From the NCBI GenBank assembly GCA_017451975.1, contig JAFTNI010000035.1:1-6056 (forward strand): a stretch of 6,056 nucleotides of DNA, read 5' to 3'. The DNA is from Clostridia bacterium. GTDB lineage: Bacteria > Bacillota > Clostridia > Oscillospirales > CAG-272. Both the position numbers and the translations under genes were made by a program. Within the stretch, counting starts at the first letter, position 1, and each line of letters begins with the position of its first letter. Shown piece after piece: positions 5,205-6,056 of the stretch. Under the pieces are notes generated by a model, which worked only from the letters and a program-made list of their open reading frames with translations, did no database searches and was not told the DNA's origin.

Positions 5205-6056
5205 TCATTCTTCGTAATTGTCGGCATCGTCGTATTCTTCGTAGCCTTCATCGTCTTCGAATTCGTCGTAATCTTCGTCATCGTCGTATTCTTCATCGTC
5301 TTCGTCGTCATAGTCTTCGTCGCCAAGGTCCATCTGGTCGCGCAAGTCGTCGAGAATTGTAACGTTGTTTGCGTCCTCAGAGCTTTCGACAGATTTGCCT
5401 ACGTCGTCGGCGGAAACGCTTCTTGTTTCCTCTTCCTCTTCTTCGCAGAGCTGAGAAAGTTCTATTTCGTTGCCTTCATCGTCAAGCACGCGAACGTCAA
5501 GAGCGAGCGACTGAAGTTCTTTAACAAGAACACGGAAGGATTCGGGAATACCCGGTGTGGGAATATTTTTGCCTTTAACGATTGCTTCGTATGCTTTAAC
5601 ACGGCCCGTTACGTCGTCCGACTTAACAGTAAGGATTTCCTGAAGCGTGTAGGCAGCACCGTAAGCTTCGAGCGCCCAAACTTCCATTTCACCGAAACGC
5701 TGGCCGCCAAACTGCGCTTTACCGCCGAGAGGCTGCTGTGTAACGAGGGAGTAAGGACCTGTGCTTCTTGCGTGGATCTTATCGTCAACGAGGTGGTGGA
5801 GCTTGAGGTAGTACATGATACCAACCGTTACGGGGTTATCGAAGGGCTCGCCTGTACGTCCGTCATAGAGAATTCTCTTACCGTCAGCCGTTTTGAGCTT
5901 CTTATCGGCTACCTTTTCCTTAACCCATTCTTTGTTTGCAAGAAGCTCTGCGGGAACGGGATTGTAGCATTTTTTGCCGTTTTCGTCGACTGTTTCTTCA
6001 TATACGTTTTTGCCGAAGAAGCCTTCGCCGGGAAGAATTTCGCGGTAAAGACCTGC
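5205..6056 (-). CDS. rpoB: DNA-directed RNA polymerase subunit beta, C-terminal part
   Basis: These are the last 283 residues of the beta subunit, which pairs with beta' to form the RNA polymerase active centre. The 5' part, with the rifampicin pocket, lies outside the window; the frame is open to base 6056. Conserved blocks (fragment numbering) include LYDGRTGEPFDNPVTVG at 63-79, HHLVDDKIHARSTGPYS at 87-103, QQPLGGKAQFGGQRFGEMEV at about 107-126 and LTVKSDDV near 142-149. These belong to the hybrid-binding domain and the C-terminal clamp-anchoring domain. Two oddities: residues about 4-57 of the fragment replace what is normally a few residues before DGK-x-x-LYDGRTGE, and the last 40 residues contain 28 Asp/Glu and 6 Tyr. 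It ends 17 bases before rpoC; the two are surely co-transcribed. Confidence 0.98.
   Translation of the reverse strand, partial: AGLYREILPGEGFFGKNVYEETVDENGKKCYNPVPAELLANKEWVKEKVADKKLKTADGKRILYDGRTGEPFDNPVTVGIMYYLKLHHLVDDKIHARSTGPYSLVTQQPLGGKAQFGGQRFGEMEVWALEAYGAAYTLQEILTVKSDDVTGRVKAYEAIVKGKNIPTPGIPESFRVLVKELQSLALDVRVLDDEGNEIELSQLCEEEEEETRSVSADDVGKSVESSEDANNVTILDDLRDQMDLGDEDYDDEDDEEYDDDEDYDEFEDDEGYEEYDDADNYEE

Noticed and set aside
5188..5208. Longer start (ATG at 5208) for rpoC overlapping the rpoB stop as ATGA
   Set aside because: Translational coupling is conceivable, but GAGGGG sits correctly for the ATG at 5187 and the shorter form begins with the conserved MSKNIFDSI-type N-terminus.

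Overview
This window is a stretch of bacterial core genome with every supported gene on the minus strand. Read in the direction of transcription (high to low coordinates) the order is: the 3' part of rpoB, complete rpoC, a small ASCH-domain gene, a ribosomal L7Ae-type gene, complete rpsL, and the 5' end of rpsG. The order rpoB-rpoC-L7Ae-rpsL-rpsG is the classic rpo/str junction of Bacillota. The S12 protein with an expanded N-terminal part, a beta' subunit without the proteobacterial SI3 insertion, strong GGAGG ribosome binding sites and AT-rich spacers all point to Bacillota, probably class Clostridia. A finer placement is not possible from the sequence alone.

Region by region: 5205-6056 holds the last 283 residues of the beta subunit, with an apparent extra segment of about 50 residues before the LYDGRTGE motif and a very acidic, tyrosine-rich tail. 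1639-5187 is the full beta' subunit (1182 aa), 17 bases downstream of rpoB. A strong GNRA-capped hairpin without a good T-run (1600-1627) separates rpoC from the ASCH gene (1235-1582). A near-consensus sigma-A type promoter (1150-1178) then starts a second transcription unit: L7Ae (831-1076), rpsL (321-743) and rpsG (1-135, cut by the window edge). The three spacers in that unit are not empty: a 5' leader with nested inverted repeats, an 8-bp hairpin upstream of rpsL, and a 185-base rpsL-rpsG spacer with structure and two Shine-Dalgarno-like sequences.

Functionally, the beta and beta' subunits form the catalytic core of RNA polymerase. S12 and S7 are small-subunit ribosomal proteins (decoding centre and head), and the L7Ae-type protein is a small RNA binder. 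The ASCH protein is the only accessory-looking gene.

I did not find a novel multi-gene system. The points of interest are departures inside well-known genes: a probable CTG start for rpsG; arginine in S12 at the lysine whose change to arginine gives streptomycin resistance elsewhere; several substitutions at the N-terminal end of the RNA polymerase bridge helix; proline directly after the catalytic NADFDGDQM motif; and the beta-subunit insertion. No gene-free stretch exceeds 300 bases.
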